From positions 1 through 60,193 of the forward strand of contig MKRJ01000043.1 in assembly GCA_001896885.1 (NCBI GenBank): a stretch of 60,193 nt of DNA, in the 5' to 3' direction. The number at the start of each line of letters is the position of its first letter. Positions within the stretch are counted from its first letter, which is position 1. The position numbers and the translations under genes are program-made. The stretch comes from Rhizobiales bacterium 65-79 (GTDB lineage Bacteria > Pseudomonadota > Alphaproteobacteria > Rhizobiales > Rhizobiaceae). Below the pieces are notes generated by a model. It made no database searches and had not been told where the DNA came from. It saw only the letters and a program-made list of their open reading frames with translations. This document shows, one piece after another, positions 26,675 through 34,169 of this stretch.

Positions 26675-27994
26675 TCACCCCAGCGCCTCGGCGCGGCGGC
26701 GGAGCGCGCCTGAAAGCGGGCTGTCGTGGCGCGTCCGCTCGCGTTCCCGGGTCAGGCGCAGCGCGAGACCATGGTCGCCGGCGCGGATCGCCGCCTCGAT
26801 CAGCGTCAAGTCGATCACGTCGCGCTGCGCATGGCTGCCGCCGAAACGTGAGGCGATCGAGCGGATCGGCAGGATCAGCTCCGCGGCTTCCGCATAGTCG
26901 CCGCGACCGAAGGCGTGGATGGCTTTCGCCAGAGGATAGCCGACATCGCGGGTGAAGACCGCATTGTCATCGTCGCGTCTTGCCGCCTCTTCCTGCGCGG
27001 CAAGGAGCGTCCGCGCGGCTTCCTCACGGCCGGCGCCGACGAAGGCCATCATGGCGTGCGCATCGTTGAAGGCATAGTTGCCGGCCGCCGCCAGCGGCAG
27101 CCAGTTATCGGCGAGCTTCTGCCAGCGGTCGCCGACATCGAAGCCGCCGAGATGAAGGCGCCAGAGCAGCGAGGAGGCATCGACCATGTTGAGCGCCAGC
27201 GTCGAGGCCTTGCCGTAGATCGGGCCGTCATAAAGTGCGAGGATCTCGTCCAATTCGCCGAGATCGTAGTGGAACAGCGCCAGGTGCCACCAATTGTGGA
27301 CCTGCAGGAAGCTGCCGGTCGACCAGGCGTCCGGATTGGCGCGCATCCAGCCGATGCCCTCGCGCTGGCGGCACTGCATCTCCATGACATGGGCGACGGC
27401 GTGCTGCGCCCAGCCGTTGCGCGGCTCCAGTTCCACGGCGCGCCGGCCGGCGGCCTCTGCCTCGGCATATTCGGCATTCTCCTCGAGCCCGAAGCCGAGC
27501 ATGCCGAGCATCGAATGGTAGCCGGGCATGGCGGCGTCCCAGGCGGGCAGGGCGGTTGCGATGCGGCCGCGGAGCGAAGCGGCGTTGCCGGTGAAATAGT
27601 CGATCTGATGGCCGGCCTGCAGCGCCAGTATATCGCGGGGATGTTCGGCCGAGATCTCGCCGAGCAGCCGGCCGGCGGCGTGCCAGTTACCGCTCGCCAG
27701 CAAGCCAAGCGCCTCGACGTGGCGGCGTTCGCGGCCGTCGGCCGACAGGCGTGCAGCCTGAAGCTGGCACTCAGCGGCAATCTTCGTAGCCTTGGGCTCG
27801 GTGCTCAGCGCGTAGAGATAGCCCTTGAAGACATGCGCCATGACGAAATCCGGCGCGACTGCGATCGCCCGATCCGCCGAGCCGACCGGGTCGCCGACGA
27901 AGGCCTGCAACTCGGCCATCGCCTGCTCATAGGCGGGCAGGCTGTAGGCCGAAGCGCCGGAGAGGGCAAGTCCGAGATGATCATGAACGCTCAA
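26675..27994 (-). CDS. TPR protein of the TTC38 family
   Basis: A 439-residue soluble helical-repeat protein. Family hallmarks are LALSGASAYSLPAYEQAM near the N terminus, GLEENAEYAEAEAAGRRAVELEPRNGWAQHAVAHVMEM in the middle, and HNWWHLALFHYDLGE. The open frame runs much further upstream, but that part lies opposite another gene and has random composition. A TTG at 27994 preceded by AGGAG at proper spacing is the best start and gives the expected N terminus. The family has no firm biochemical role. Confidence 0.85.
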   Translation of the reverse strand: MSVHDHLGLALSGASAYSLPAYEQAMAELQAFVGDPVGSADRAIAVAPDFVMAHVFKGYLYALSTEPKATKIAAECQLQAARLSADGRERRHVEALGLLASGNWHAAGRLLGEISAEHPRDILALQAGHQIDYFTGNAASLRGRIATALPAWDAAMPGYHSMLGMLGFGLEENAEYAEAEAAGRRAVELEPRNGWAQHAVAHVMEMQCRQREGIGWMRANPDAWSTGSFLQVHNWWHLALFHYDLGELDEILALYDGPIYGKASTLALNMVDASSLLWRLHLGGFDVGDRWQKLADNWLPLAAAGNYAFNDAHAMMAFVGAGREEAARTLLAAQEEAARRDDDNAVFTRDVGYPLAKAIHAFGRGDYAEAAELILPIRSIASRFGGSHAQRDVIDLTLIEAAIRAGDHGLALRLTRERERTRHDSPLSGALRRRAEALG

Positions 27995-28089
27995 GCGCGG
28001 AATTCTCCTGTCGATGGGAAACCACGACAATCTATCGTCCGCGCGAACGGAAGGACAGTGGCGGAGCCCGCTATGTCCCGAACGCCGGA

Positions 28090-28581
28090 TCAGTGCGCTT
28101 GCAGCCTTTCGACAACTTTCCTTGCCCTGGCATCCGCTGCGCGCGAGCGCTCGGCGAAATCGTCGGCATCGGCGCGGAAATCGTAGATGAGGCCGATTTC
28201 CGGCGTGAGGCGGTAGCCGGCGCTGCAATACAGCTCGGGTCGCGACTTTGCCCCCGTGCGATAGCAGCGCGCCAGGTAGCCAGGCAGGTCCGCGCGCGTA
28301 AAATAGGAATAGTGCTCGTCGTTGAATCGGCTGATGCCGTCGCCGACGGCGACGAAACTTTGATCCCTCCCGGGCAGTTTCGCCAGTTGATCGGCGGAGA
28401 AGCCTTGCATTCGAGACGCGTTGTAGTGGCCGATCCAGTAGAGCGTCATTTGCACGAGATGCCCCGATGGCGGCGCTTCGCCTTCCCGCGGGCAGACCTC
28501 CGACCACCAGTTATAGTTCTGCCGTTCAGCGCAAAACCACGACGACCGCAGGTGCAGGATGCGCGAAGGATCAGGCTCCAT
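28090..28581 (-). CDS. Hypothetical protein
   Basis: A 163-residue open frame with protein-like composition (many Tyr, Trp and Asp residues) and no recognised domain, signal peptide or membrane helix. Segments such as WFCAERQNYNWWSEVCPREGE and the charged C terminus suggest a soluble protein. It is upstream of, and in the same direction as, the TTC38-like gene. The opposite strand also has a long frame, but with the arginine-rich composition of a shadow. Confidence 0.5.
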   Translation of the reverse strand: MEPDPSRILHLRSSWFCAERQNYNWWSEVCPREGEAPPSGHLVQMTLYWIGHYNASRMQGFSADQLAKLPGRDQSFVAVGDGISRFNDEHYSYFTRADLPGYLARCYRTGAKSRPELYCSAGYRLTPEIGLIYDFRADADDFAERSRAADARARKVVERLQAH

Positions 28582-28693
28582 GCGTAGCTTTAGATTCGTC
28601 AGCGCAGACGGCGGGGAGGCCGACTGCGGCAGAATTGTCGTGCCTGCTCATTGATATCGAACCGGTAGGTCGGTGCGTATTCCTCTCCTTGAC

Positions 28694-29146
28694 CTATCGC
28701 GATGACAGGCGCCAATGGCAAGGCAAGACGCATCGTGCCAAGCGTAGCGGCATGCAAAGATGAGGTGCATTCGGAGCTTGGCGGCTCCCAGCGGGCCTTC
28801 TGAACGGAAGTGCGCCACAACGAGAGGCCGTAAGCAAGGTGGGAACGAGTATCAAGGTTGCGAGAAGCGTCACCGTCCGGGGAACAATCCTTCCGGACCA
28901 TCTCGCGCCAATAATGATGGTTCGTGCTATGAAGCCGGAAGCGAAGCCGAGAGCCAGGGCGGCCGCAATGAAGACCGCGATCGCGGCGCTCGGCCCGTCG
29001 GCCTGTGACAAATCCCGGAACAGCCACAGGCAAAAAGGGAACGCCGCGAGGGTGCCGAACGCAAGCCAGCGCCAGCGCGGAAGGAATGCGAGGCATACAA
29101 AGCCGAGACCGTAAGCGATCAGCGGGGCCGTATAGAACACGTGCAT
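28694..29146 (-). CDS. Small integral membrane protein, possibly frameshifted at its 3' end
   Basis: The N-terminal part from MHVFYTAPLIAYGL shows four closely spaced hydrophobic helices (to about residue 105, TLLATLILVPTLL). After that the frame becomes Arg/Cys/Pro-rich and loses protein character. An overlapping frame on the same strand instead continues plausibly (YGLSLWRTSVQKARW, then EYAPTYRFDINEQARQF), ending at 28599. The real gene may therefore be 28599-29146 with a frameshift near 28830. No family is recognised. Confidence 0.45.
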   Translation of the reverse strand: MHVFYTAPLIAYGLGFVCLAFLPRWRWLAFGTLAAFPFCLWLFRDLSQADGPSAAIAVFIAAALALGFASGFIARTIIIGARWSGRIVPRTVTLLATLILVPTLLTASRCGALPFRRPAGSRQAPNAPHLCMPLRLARCVLPCHWRLSSR

Positions 29147-29273
29147 GATCAGATGGTCCCGATTACTGGTTGTAGAATGCTGAACGGGATGACGGCAATC
29201 CTTCTTTGCCACCGGGGCCAGCCTGCCGATAGAAGGTATTGAGACTTTAAGCAGGGCGAACGCAGAGGAACAG

Positions 29274-30149
29274 ATGCCACAAACCGTTGGACTCACATAC
29301 GGCAATGCTGTCGCCACGCTCTCGACGCTGGGGGCCGAGCCGGTGGCGTGGTCTGTCGCGGGGCGCGATCTCCTCTGGACCGGCGACCCGGCCTACTGGG
29401 CGCGCGTCAGCCCAGTGCTTTTCCCGACCGTCGGGCGCGTGCGCGGCGGCGAACTCCGCGTCGAAGGCAGGACCTATCCGATGGAGATCCACGGTTTTGC
29501 GCCGGCGAGCGAATTTTCCGTGGCGGAACGCTCCGCCGAGGCGGTCCGGTTCGTGCTCGAAGACAATCAGGAGACGCGCCGGCGCTATCCCTTCGCCTTC
29601 CGGCTGGAAGTGGCGTACCGGCTGAGGGAACGCGTGCTGGTGACGGAGTTCCGCGTCGTCAATCCGGGCGAGAGGCCGCTGCCTTTCGCGCTCGGCTTCC
29701 ACCCCGGCTTCCGCTGGCCGTTCGGCGGAAGCGGCCGCGCGGGCTACGTGATCGAGTTTGAGCAGGCGGAGGATGCGGCTGTGCCCGTCATCACCAAGGA
29801 CGGGCTCTTTTCCAGTGAGCGGCGGCAGGTGCCGCTGCAGGGGCGGAAATTGCCGCTCGACGAGACGGTGCTGGCGAGGGAAGCACTCTGCTTCCTTGGC
29901 GCGCGGAGCAAGCACGTCCGGCTGGTCAGCCCCGGCGAAGGTGCGATCCGCATGAGCGCCGAGAATTTTTCCCACTGGGCACTCTGGGGCCGCGCGGGCG
30001 CGCCTTTCGTCTGCATCGAGGCCTGGACCGGTCATGGCGACCCCGACGGGTTCACCGGCGATATCATGGAGAAGCCGTCCATGCGCTTCCTGGCGCCGGG
30101 GGCGGACTCCCGCCACCGCGTCGAGTTCCTCTGGCAGCCGGAAGGCTGA
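29274..30149 (+). CDS. Aldose 1-epimerase family protein
   Basis: A 291-residue galactose-mutarotase-like protein that probably interconverts anomers of a sugar or sugar phosphate. Typical features are ARVSPVLFPTVGRVRGGEL, the catalytic-type His in HGFA (about residue 73), a second His in LGFHPGFRWPF (about 142), and CIEAWTGHGDPDG near the end. An agagg ribosome site precedes the ATG. The next gene starts 7 bases after its stop, so the two form an operon. Confidence 0.87.
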   Translation: MPQTVGLTYGNAVATLSTLGAEPVAWSVAGRDLLWTGDPAYWARVSPVLFPTVGRVRGGELRVEGRTYPMEIHGFAPASEFSVAERSAEAVRFVLEDNQETRRRYPFAFRLEVAYRLRERVLVTEFRVVNPGERPLPFALGFHPGFRWPFGGSGRAGYVIEFEQAEDAAVPVITKDGLFSSERRQVPLQGRKLPLDETVLAREALCFLGARSKHVRLVSPGEGAIRMSAENFSHWALWGRAGAPFVCIEAWTGHGDPDGFTGDIMEKPSMRFLAPGADSRHRVEFLWQPEG

Positions 30150-30156
30150 CACGGGC

Positions 30157-30984
30157 ATGGCGTTTCCGCCCGAGCGCATCGTCTGCCTGACCGAGGAGAC
30201 GGTCGAGACGCTCTATCTCATCGGGCAGCAGCACCGTATCGCCGGCGTTTCCGGCTACGCCGTGCGCCCGCCCCAGGTTCGCAGGGAAAAACCGCGCGTC
30301 AGCGCCTTCATCTCCGCCGACATCCCGAAGATACTGGCGCTCGAGCCCGACCTTGTGCTCACCTTCTCCGATCTGCAGGCCGACATCGTCGCCAGCCTTA
30401 TCCGCGAAGGCGTCGCGGTTCACGCTTTCAACCAGCGTTCGGTCGAGGGCATCTTCGCCATGATCGAAACGCTCGGCGCACTGGTCGGGGCCGCCGAGGC
30501 CGCCAGTGGGCTCGTCGCCGGCTATCGGGAAAGGATCGCCGCGCTCAGGGCGGCTGCGCCGCCCCGCCGCCCGCGCGTCTATTTCGAGGAATGGGGCGAG
30601 CCGATGATCTCCGGCATCGGCTGGGTGTCGGAACTGGTCGAAATCGCCGGCGGCGAGGACTGTTTCCCGGAGCTTGCCGGCCGCCCTTCCGCCCGCGAGC
30701 GCATCCTCCAGCCGCAGGACGTGATCGCGGCGGCGCCCGACATCATCATCGGCTCGTGGTGCGGCAAGAAATTCCGCCCCGAGAAGGTCGCGGCGCGTGA
30801 GGGCTGGTCGGAAATACCGGCCGTCCGCGATCGCTGTATCCATGAAATCAAATCGACTGTTATCCTGCAGCCCGGCCCGGCCGCGCTCACCGACGGCCTC
30901 GATGGTCTTGCCGCGATCATCCACGCCTGGAGCGGCGGAACCGGCGCAGCGGCTGCGCGTTTGGCCCGACCTGAAGGAGAATGA
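30157..30984 (+). CDS. BtuF-like cobalamin-binding/ABC substrate-binding family protein
   Basis: A 275-residue protein of the periplasmic-binding-protein fold used for cobalamin or siderophore uptake (PF01497 type). Recognisable parts are PERIVCLTEETVETLYLIGQ, KILALEPDLVLTFSDLQADI, and EWGEPMISGIGWVSELVEIAGGED. It begins MAFPPERIVCL with no signal peptide, so it is either cytoplasmic or exported another way. No permease or ATPase gene is adjacent. It overlaps the next small gene by four bases (ATGA). Confidence 0.82.
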   Translation: MAFPPERIVCLTEETVETLYLIGQQHRIAGVSGYAVRPPQVRREKPRVSAFISADIPKILALEPDLVLTFSDLQADIVASLIREGVAVHAFNQRSVEGIFAMIETLGALVGAAEAASGLVAGYRERIAALRAAAPPRRPRVYFEEWGEPMISGIGWVSELVEIAGGEDCFPELAGRPSARERILQPQDVIAAAPDIIIGSWCGKKFRPEKVAAREGWSEIPAVRDRCIHEIKSTVILQPGPAALTDGLDGLAAIIHAWSGGTGAAAARLARPEGE

Positions 30985-31223
30985 AGATGGTGCATGTGAC
31001 CTATCATATCGTGGAGCATGACGGCGGGTGGGCATACAAGCTCGGCGACGTCTTCTCGGAGACGTTTCGGACGCGGGAGGCCGCGATGGAAGCGGCCAAG
31101 CGAGCGGCTACGGAGCAGGAACTGCCCGGCCAGACTTCGGGCATCGTCTATGAGGACGGCGCCGGCAAATGGCACGAGGAGGTCGCACGCGGCGACGATC
31201 GTCCGCAGGCCGATGTCGAATAG
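30981..31223 (+). CDS. DUF2188-like small protein
   Basis: An 80-residue protein with the compact pattern YHIVEHDGGWAYKLGDVFSETFRTREAAMEAAKRAA, typical of DUF2188 domains. It overlaps the stop of the BtuF-like gene. A second ATG at 30987 gives a two-residue shorter product and is equally likely. Function unknown. Confidence 0.75.
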   Translation: MKMVHVTYHIVEHDGGWAYKLGDVFSETFRTREAAMEAAKRAATEQELPGQTSGIVYEDGAGKWHEEVARGDDRPQADVE

Positions 31224-31301
31224 GCCGGCCGCCTCGTCACGCGGGAGGGTGACCGGCGGCTTGCATTGCGGGCGTTCCGCTTCGCGGTATAAATCCGCTT
31301 G

Positions 31302-31841
31302 ATGGCGCCGCAAGACATCACCAAGCTGATTGTCCGCATCTCGATGAAGGACAGAGCGGCGTTCGACAGTCTCTACCGGGCGACAAGCGCGAAACTTTTC
31401 GGGGTTTGCCTGCGTGTATTGAACGATCGCGCGGAGGCCGAGGAGGCGTTGCAGGAGGTGTTCGTCAAGATATGGACGAAGGCCGACCGCTTCGCCGTGT
31501 CGGATCTCAGCCCGATTTCCTGGTTGGTGGCGGTCGCGCGCAACCATGCGATCGATCGCATCAGGGCGCGGCGCCGGCCGGCATCTGATATCGACGACGC
31601 GCTCGACATCGCCGATCCGGCGGCGGGGCCGGAGGCGGCCGCGGTGGCAGCCGGCGAGCGGGACAGGATCCATGGCTGCCTCGAAGAACTCGACCAGGTG
31701 AAGGCGGACGCGGTGCGCGGCGCCTATCTGAAAGGGGAGAGCTACGCCGAGCTCGCCGCCCGTCATAAGGTGCCGCTCAACACGATGCGCACCTGGCTCA
31801 GGCGCAGCCTGATGAAACTGAGGGAATGTCTCGAAAGATGA
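31302..31841 (+). CDS. ECF-family RNA polymerase sigma factor
   Basis: A 179-residue sigma-70 family regulator. The sigma2 region has LYRATSAKLFGVCLRVLNDRAEAEEALQEVFVKIW and the ISWLVAVARNHAIDRIR -10 recognition segment. The sigma4 region has GAYLKGESYAELAARHKVPLNTMRTWLRRSL. Its 3' end overlaps the anti-sigma gene by 16 bases. It probably drives its own operon and the following fasciclin gene during envelope or oxidative stress; this role is inferred from context. Confidence 0.93.
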   Translation: MAPQDITKLIVRISMKDRAAFDSLYRATSAKLFGVCLRVLNDRAEAEEALQEVFVKIWTKADRFAVSDLSPISWLVAVARNHAIDRIRARRRPASDIDDALDIADPAAGPEAAAVAAGERDRIHGCLEELDQVKADAVRGAYLKGESYAELAARHKVPLNTMRTWLRRSLMKLRECLER

Positions 31842-32572
31842 TTTTCGAGGACGATCACGGGCCGATGGACGAAAGCGACGACATGCTCGCCGCCGAATAC
31901 GTCGTCGGCGCGCTGTCGGCCGAAGAGCGCCGGCAGGCGACCCTCCGCATCGAGCGCGATCCCTCGTTCGCCCGTCTCGTCGAGGCGTGGGAGTCGCGGC
32001 TGTCACCGCTTTCCGCCGGTTATCCCGAGGTTGAGCCGCCGGCCGCCGCCAAGCAGGCGATCGACCGCGCCCTGTTCGCCATGGGCGGCGCCGGAACGGC
32101 GAAGCGTTCGGTCGCCTCCGGTGGCATCTGGCAGAGCCTGGTCTTCTGGCGTGGTCTTTCCACCATTGCGCTGGCTCTTCTTGTCGTCGCCATAGCCGTG
32201 CCGCTTTTCATGGCACCGCGGACGCAGCAGGGCGGAACGCAATTCGTCGCCTCGATCGCGCCCAAGGATAGTGCCGTCAGCTATCTGGCCTATTACGATC
32301 CGGTTACGCGCGATCTCGCGCTGTCGCACGTCTCCGGGGACCGCGGCAGCGACCATGATTTCGAGCTCTGGGCGATAGAGGGACAGGCAAAGCCTGTTTC
32401 GCTCGGCGTCATTCCGGCCGGTACGATCATCCGCGTCAGGATCAGCCCCGCGATTGGGAAGCTTCTGGCCAATGGCGGCATGCTCGCGATCAGCCTCGAA
32501 GCGCCCGGCGGCTCGCCGACCGGACAGCCGGCGGGTCCGGTCGTTGCACTAGGCGGCCTCAACCGGATTTGA
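31826..32572 (+). CDS. Membrane-bound anti-sigma factor (RskA-like)
   Basis: A 248-residue protein. The cytoplasmic N-terminal anti-sigma part is about 1-95 (LAAEYVVGALSAEERRQA motif), one membrane helix lies near 112-131 (LSTIALALLVVAIAVPLFM), and the extracytoplasmic C-terminal domain has the RskA pattern (DFELWAIEGQAKPVSLGVIPAG). It overlaps the ECF gene, the usual arrangement for translational coupling of a sigma factor with its inhibitor. Confidence 0.92.
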   Translation: MSRKMIFEDDHGPMDESDDMLAAEYVVGALSAEERRQATLRIERDPSFARLVEAWESRLSPLSAGYPEVEPPAAAKQAIDRALFAMGGAGTAKRSVASGGIWQSLVFWRGLSTIALALLVVAIAVPLFMAPRTQQGGTQFVASIAPKDSAVSYLAYYDPVTRDLALSHVSGDRGSDHDFELWAIEGQAKPVSLGVIPAGTIIRVRISPAIGKLLANGGMLAISLEAPGGSPTGQPAGPVVALGGLNRI

Positions 32573-32617
32573 GGCCCATCACGTCCCGATCACGAAAGCA
32601 TGAATTTCCAGCGGCCT

Positions 32618-32644
32618 GAAACTTTCCGACGGCCGATCCGTGTC
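32618..32644 (+). promoter_or_regulatory. Candidate ECF-type promoter upstream of the fasciclin gene
   Basis: A -35-like GAAAC (32618-32622) and a -10-like CGTGTC (32639-32644) are separated by 16 bases, a spacing common for ECF promoters. The fasciclin ATG is 38 bases downstream. No second copy of the same pair was found upstream of the sigma gene, so the assignment is weak. Confidence 0.3.
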
Positions 32645-32682
32645 TCCCAATGCCCATCAAGGGATCAACCAGGGAGAGTTCC

Positions 32683-33246
32683 ATGTATGCTCGCAATATC
32701 CTCGCCGCCGCCTTTGCCGGCTCCGTTGCCTTTGCCGCTTTCGGCGCCGTCGCCCACGCCAAGGACCCGATGGTCGGCGGCGCGCCCATGTACGCCAGCA
32801 AGAACATCATCGAGAACGCCGTCAATTCCAAGGATCACACGACGCTTGTCGCGGCGGTCAAGGCGGCCGGTCTCGTGAAGACTCTTGAAGGGAAGGGACC
32901 TTTCACCGTCTTCGCGCCGACCAACGAGGCGTTCGCCAAGCTGCCCAAGGGCACGGTCGATACTCTGCTCAAGCCAGAGAACAAGGACAAGCTCGTCAAG
33001 ATACTGACCTGCCATGTCGTAGCCGCCGACGCGACCTCTTCGGTGGTCAAGAAGATGGTCAAGGAGGATGGTGGCGCCCACAAGGTGAAGACCGTCGGCG
33101 GCTGCATGCTGACGCTGCGCGACAAGAACGGCCACATCACCGTCACGGATGAAAATGGCGATACGGCGCATGTCACCATCGCCGACGTCAAGCAGTCGAA
33201 TGGCGTCATCCACGTCATCGACAAGGTGCTCCTGCCGAAATCGTGA
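32683..33246 (+). CDS. Secreted fasciclin (FAS1)-domain protein
   Basis: A 187-residue exported protein: signal peptide about 1-26 (ending VAHA), then one FAS1 domain with LEGKGPFTVFAPTNEAFAKLP (H1-like) and VIHVIDKVLLP at the C terminus (H2-like). A conserved Cys pair (LTCHVV and GGCMLT) is present. FAS1 proteins act in surface adhesion or stress. Co-location with the ECF/anti-sigma pair suggests it is a regulon member. The start at 32683 follows a gggaga ribosome site. Confidence 0.9.
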   Translation: MYARNILAAAFAGSVAFAAFGAVAHAKDPMVGGAPMYASKNIIENAVNSKDHTTLVAAVKAAGLVKTLEGKGPFTVFAPTNEAFAKLPKGTVDTLLKPENKDKLVKILTCHVVAADATSSVVKKMVKEDGGAHKVKTVGGCMLTLRDKNGHITVTDENGDTAHVTIADVKQSNGVIHVIDKVLLPKS

Positions 33247-33539
33247 CGCGTCCAGACCGGCTCGCCATTGGCGGCCGGTCCCGACCGGAGAAGGCCGGTC
33301 GCGCTGCACCCGGAGCAGGCCAGCCTCCGTTCCGTTCGTTGTTCCCGTCCGAACCGTTCGGGCAACGTCTCGTGGCAAGGGAACAGCGGCGGGGCGCCGT
33401 TTTGCCGGTTGCTCCGTTCCCGAAGATGTGAAGGGCAAACCGGCAGAAATGATGCCGAAAAATCCGCTTCATGTCCCAATATGCACGCAACCGTCCGCCA
33501 ACAGGGTCGGGCGGAATTGGCTCGAAGGAGAAACCAGGC

Positions 33540-34049
33540 ATGAACCGGCGCAATCTTCTCTACGCTTCGACGGGGATGCTGGCGGTCGCGGCCGGAGGAT
33601 CGGCGCTTCTGCGCCTCCTGTCCGTCGAACCCGCGAAGGCCGAGACGTTCGAGGTGACCAAGACCGACGCGGAATGGCGCAAGATGCTGACGCCCGACCA
33701 GTACAATATCCTGAGGGAGGAGGGGACCGAGCCGCCCTTCTCGAGCCCGCTCCTCAACGAGCATCGCGCCGGCACCTTCCATTGCGCCGGCTGCGACCTA
33801 GCCCTCTATTCGTCGAAGACCAAGTTCGATTCCGGCACGGGCTGGCCGAGCTTCTGGGAGGCGCTGCCGAACGCCGTCGGCACCAAGTCCGACTATGCGC
33901 TCCTGATGGAGCGCACGGAGGTCCATTGCCGGCGCTGCGGTGGCCATCTCGGCCATGTCTTCGACGACGGCCCGCCGCCGACCGGCATGCGCCACTGCAT
34001 CGACGGCCTGGCGCTGAATTTCAAGGCGGATAATCCCAAGGCGAGCTGA
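33540..34049 (+). CDS. msrB: Exported peptide-methionine (R)-S-oxide reductase MsrB
   Basis: A 169-residue MsrB with a twin-arginine-like N terminus (MNRRNLLYASTGMLAVAAGG), so it probably repairs oxidised methionines in the periplasm. The MsrB domain shows both zinc CxxC motifs (CAGC and CRRC), GTGWPSFWEAL, and GHVFDDGPPPTGMRHC with the catalytic Cys. The family's usual RYCxNS reads RHCIDG here. The start follows aaggagaaacc. It lies 293 bases after the fasciclin gene; that gap shows no gene. Confidence 0.92.
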   Translation: MNRRNLLYASTGMLAVAAGGSALLRLLSVEPAKAETFEVTKTDAEWRKMLTPDQYNILREEGTEPPFSSPLLNEHRAGTFHCAGCDLALYSSKTKFDSGTGWPSFWEALPNAVGTKSDYALLMERTEVHCRRCGGHLGHVFDDGPPPTGMRHCIDGLALNFKADNPKAS

Positions 34050-34067
34050 GGCGAGGCCCCTCCTGTC

Positions 34068-34095
34068 GTCATCCTCGGGCTTGGCCGAGGATGAC
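34068..34095. terminator. Hairpin between convergent msrB and emrB-like genes
   Basis: A perfect 11-base stem (gtcatcctcgg / ccgaggatgac) with a 6-base loop. It lies between two convergent genes and is a common rhizobial REP-type sequence. It may serve as a bidirectional terminator, although no T-run follows. Confidence 0.5.
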
Positions 34096-34169
34096 GAAGG
34101 TTGAGAAGGTCTCCACCACGCCGCTTGCGCGGCCGCTCCGCCCTGGAATGACGAAGCCGGGACGGGCTC

